Shown here: positions 62,701 through 64,000 of the stretch, one piece after another
Numbering within the stretch: position 1 is the stretch's first letter
How the letters are laid out: every line of letters begins with the position of its first letter
Source: Sisyra terminalis
Lineage: Eukaryota; Arthropoda; Insecta; Neuroptera; Sisyridae
Direction: 5' to 3'
DNA: 64,000 nt
NCBI GenBank assembly: GCA_958496175.1
Contig: OY292278.1
Span: 806,001 to 870,000, forward strand
Position numbers and translations under genes: made by a program
Notes under the pieces: generated by a model
Told to the model about the DNA's origin: nothing
Database searches by the model: none
The model's input: only the letters and a program-made list of their open reading frames with translations

Positions 62701-64000
62701 TTGCGGTAATATTTGCGGTTATTTTTGCGGATATCATTGCGGTTATTTTTGCGGATATCATTGCGGTTATTTTTGCGGATATCATTGCGGTTATTTTGCG
62801 GTAATATTTGCGGTTATTTTTGCGGATATCATTGCGGTTATTTTGCGGTGATATTTGCGGTTATTTTTGCGGATATTATTGCGGTTATTTTTGCGGATAT
62901 CATTGCGGTTATTTTGCGGTGATAATTGCGGTTATTTTTGCGGATATCATTGCGGTTATTTTTGCGGATATTATTGCGGTTATTTTTGCGGATATTATTG
63001 CGGTTATTTTTGCGGATATCATTGCGGTTATTTTGCGGTGATATTTGCGGATATCATTGCGGTTATTTTGCGGTGATATTTGCGGTTATTTTGCGGATAT
63101 CATTGCGGTTATTTTTGCGGATATTATTGCGGTTATTTTGCTGTAATATTTGCGGTTAATTATGCGGATATCATTGCGGTTTATTTTGCGGATATTATTG
63201 CGGTTATTTTTGCGGATATCATTGCGGTTATTTTGCGGTAATATTTGCGGTTATTTTTGCGGATATCATTGCGGTTATTTTTGCGGATATTATTGCGGTT
63301 ATTTTTGCGGATATCATTGCGGTTATTTTGCGGTAATATTTGCGGTTATTATTGCGGATATCATTGCGGTTATTTTGCGGTAATATTTGCGGTTATTTTT
63401 GCAGATATCATTGCGGTTATTTTTGCGGATATTATTGCGGTTATTTTTGCGGATATCATTGCGGTTATTTTTGCGGATATCATTGCGGTTATTTTGCGGT
63501 AATATTTGCGGTTATTATTGCGGATATCATTGCGGTTATTTTGCGGTGATATTTGCGTTTATTTTTGCGGATATTATTGCGGTTATTTTTGCGGATATCA
63601 TTGCGGTTATTTTTGCGGATATCATTGCGGTTATTTTGCGGTAATATTTGCGGTTATTTTTGCGGATATCATTGCGGTTATTTTGCGGTGATATTTGCGG
63701 TTATTTTTGCGGATATCATTGCGGTTATTTTGCGGTAATATTTGCGGTTATTTTTGCGGATATCATTGCGGTTATTTTTGCGGATATTATTGCGGTTATT
63801 TTTGCGGATATCATTGCGGTTATTTTTGCGGATATCATTGCGGTTATTTTGCGGTGATATTTGAGGTTATTTTTGCGGATATCATTGCGGTTAACTTGCG
63901 GTAATATTTGCGGTTATTTTTGCGGATATTATTGCGGTTATTTTTGCGGATATCATTGCGGTTATTTTTGCGGATATAATTGCGGTTATTTTTGCGGATA

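Larger units (their letters stand above)
1..64000 (+). repeat. Satellite array of GCGG-anchored 11/12-bp monomers, filling the window
   Basis: The sequence is a continuous head-to-tail array of roughly 5,400 monomers. Nearly all begin GCGG, and the next monomer begins 12 bp later (11 bp for the A11 class). Three classes alternate: A (GCGGTTATTTTT, or GCGGTTATTTT one T shorter), B (GCGGATATCATT and close variants) and C (GCGGTAATATTT or GCGGTGATATTT and close variants). The A-B dimer of 24 bp is the dominant period, broken by 23-bp A11-C dimers. All units share one orientation, and I saw no inversion and no inserted foreign sequence. The consensus A-B dimer is 37.5% GC and 17 of its 24 top-strand bases are G or T. 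The array starts and stops mid-unit at both window edges. It contains no supported gene. Chromosomal role is unknown; a centromeric or heterochromatic satellite is an inference from size and organisation only. Confidence 0.98.
47100..64000 (+). repeat. Domain V of the array, running off the window end
   Basis: No gene is present. From 47.1 to 55.5 kb the order is built from modules of about 0.93 to 1.9 kb carrying ATTTATGG, GCGGTTATTATT and the GCTG landmark. From about 55.5 kb the order is looser, with more private variants (for example GCAGATATCATT near 56.18, 56.51, 57.23, 57.58, 61.43 and 63.40 kb, and GCGGTCAACTT near 60214). GATATGTGCGG, typical of domain I, reappears near 58.03, 58.85, 62.12, 62.26 and 62.66 kb. 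The block at about 59.97-60.2 kb recurs at 63.65-63.9 kb (offset 3,676 bp). The window ends inside a B monomer. Confidence 0.7.

Noticed and set aside
1..64000. CRISPR array
   Set aside because: A CRISPR array needs identical repeats separated by unique spacers. Here both halves of every 24-bp unit are repeats, there are no unique spacers and no cas-like gene.
1..64000. Telomeric repeat array
   Set aside because: No TTAGGG, TTTAGGG, TTAGG or TTAGGC tandem is present. The 24/23-bp period is not a known simple telomere type and there is no chromosome end in the window.
1..64000. Sequence-directed curvature from phased T-tracts
   Set aside because: T5 tracts recur every 24 bp, about 2.3 helical turns, with 23-bp steps between. 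They do not stay on one face of the helix, so strong global curvature is not expected from the sequence alone.
1..64000. CENP-B box or other known centromere-protein motif
   Set aside because: I looked for the TTCG...CGGGA pattern of the CENP-B box and did not see it. The centromere idea therefore rests only on array size and HOR structure.
1..64000. G-quadruplex array from the repeated GG doublets
   Set aside because: Each monomer has only one GG doublet and neighbours are about 10 bp apart. No run of three or more Gs recurs, so stable quadruplexes are unlikely.

Overview
The whole 64 kb window is one uninterrupted satellite-DNA array. I found no protein-coding gene, RNA gene, transposon, CRISPR array or unique-sequence island in it. 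Every stretch I read is built from short monomers that start with GCGG (or a one-base variant) and are 12 bp long, or 11 bp in one defined class. All monomers point the same way, with the G/T-rich strand on top. The array runs off both ends of the window, so its real length exceeds 64 kb. Uninterrupted satellite on this scale points to a eukaryotic chromosome (centromeric, pericentromeric, subtelomeric or other heterochromatin) assembled from long reads. I cannot name the organism: no gene, no telomere repeat and no satellite family that I recognise is present.

Three monomer classes explain nearly everything. Class A is GCGGTTATTTTT (12 bp) or GCGGTTATTTT (11 bp, A11). Class B is GCGGATATCATT, with variants ending TATTATT, TATCAAT or TATAATT. 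Class C is GCGGTAATATTT or GCGGTGATATTT, with variants such as GCGGTAACATTT, GCGGTGTTATTT, GCGGTAGTATTT, GCGGAGATATTT and GCGGTACCATTT. The local pattern is (A12-B) repeated n times, then A11-C. C monomers are therefore spaced 23 + 24n bp apart (47, 71, 95 bp and so on). The 1-bp shortening is tightly coupled to the C class.

Above this lie nested higher-order repeats (HORs), in roughly five domains. Domain I (1 to about 15.3 kb) has a 1,977-bp tandem unit and a 2.9-kb block copied 9,023 bp downstream. Domain II (15.4 to about 23 kb) has four units of about 1.65 to 2.17 kb. Domain III (about 23 to 36.8 kb) has 830-bp, 640-660-bp and 2,752-bp periods, marked by a TTTTTTCGCGG monomer and a TTTAGCGGATATTAATG monomer. 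Domain IV (36.8 to 47.1 kb) has units of 2,175, 4,045 and 4,069 bp. Domain V (47.1 kb to the end) has 944-bp and 933-bp tandem duplications and then a more mixed tail. The best-matched copies differ by only a few substitutions over 2.5 to 4 kb, which implies recent amplification or continuing homogenisation.

Many open reading frames of 60 to 262 codons exist, but they follow mechanically from the 24-bp period (8 codons) and the 1-bp slip at each A11. They are not genes and none is listed as a CDS. The observations most worth following are the monomer grammar and its violations at recombination joints, the very high CpG content, the order of nested duplications, and the domain-restricted marker monomers. 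Period and identity statements come from reading by eye and comparing positions, not from an alignment program.
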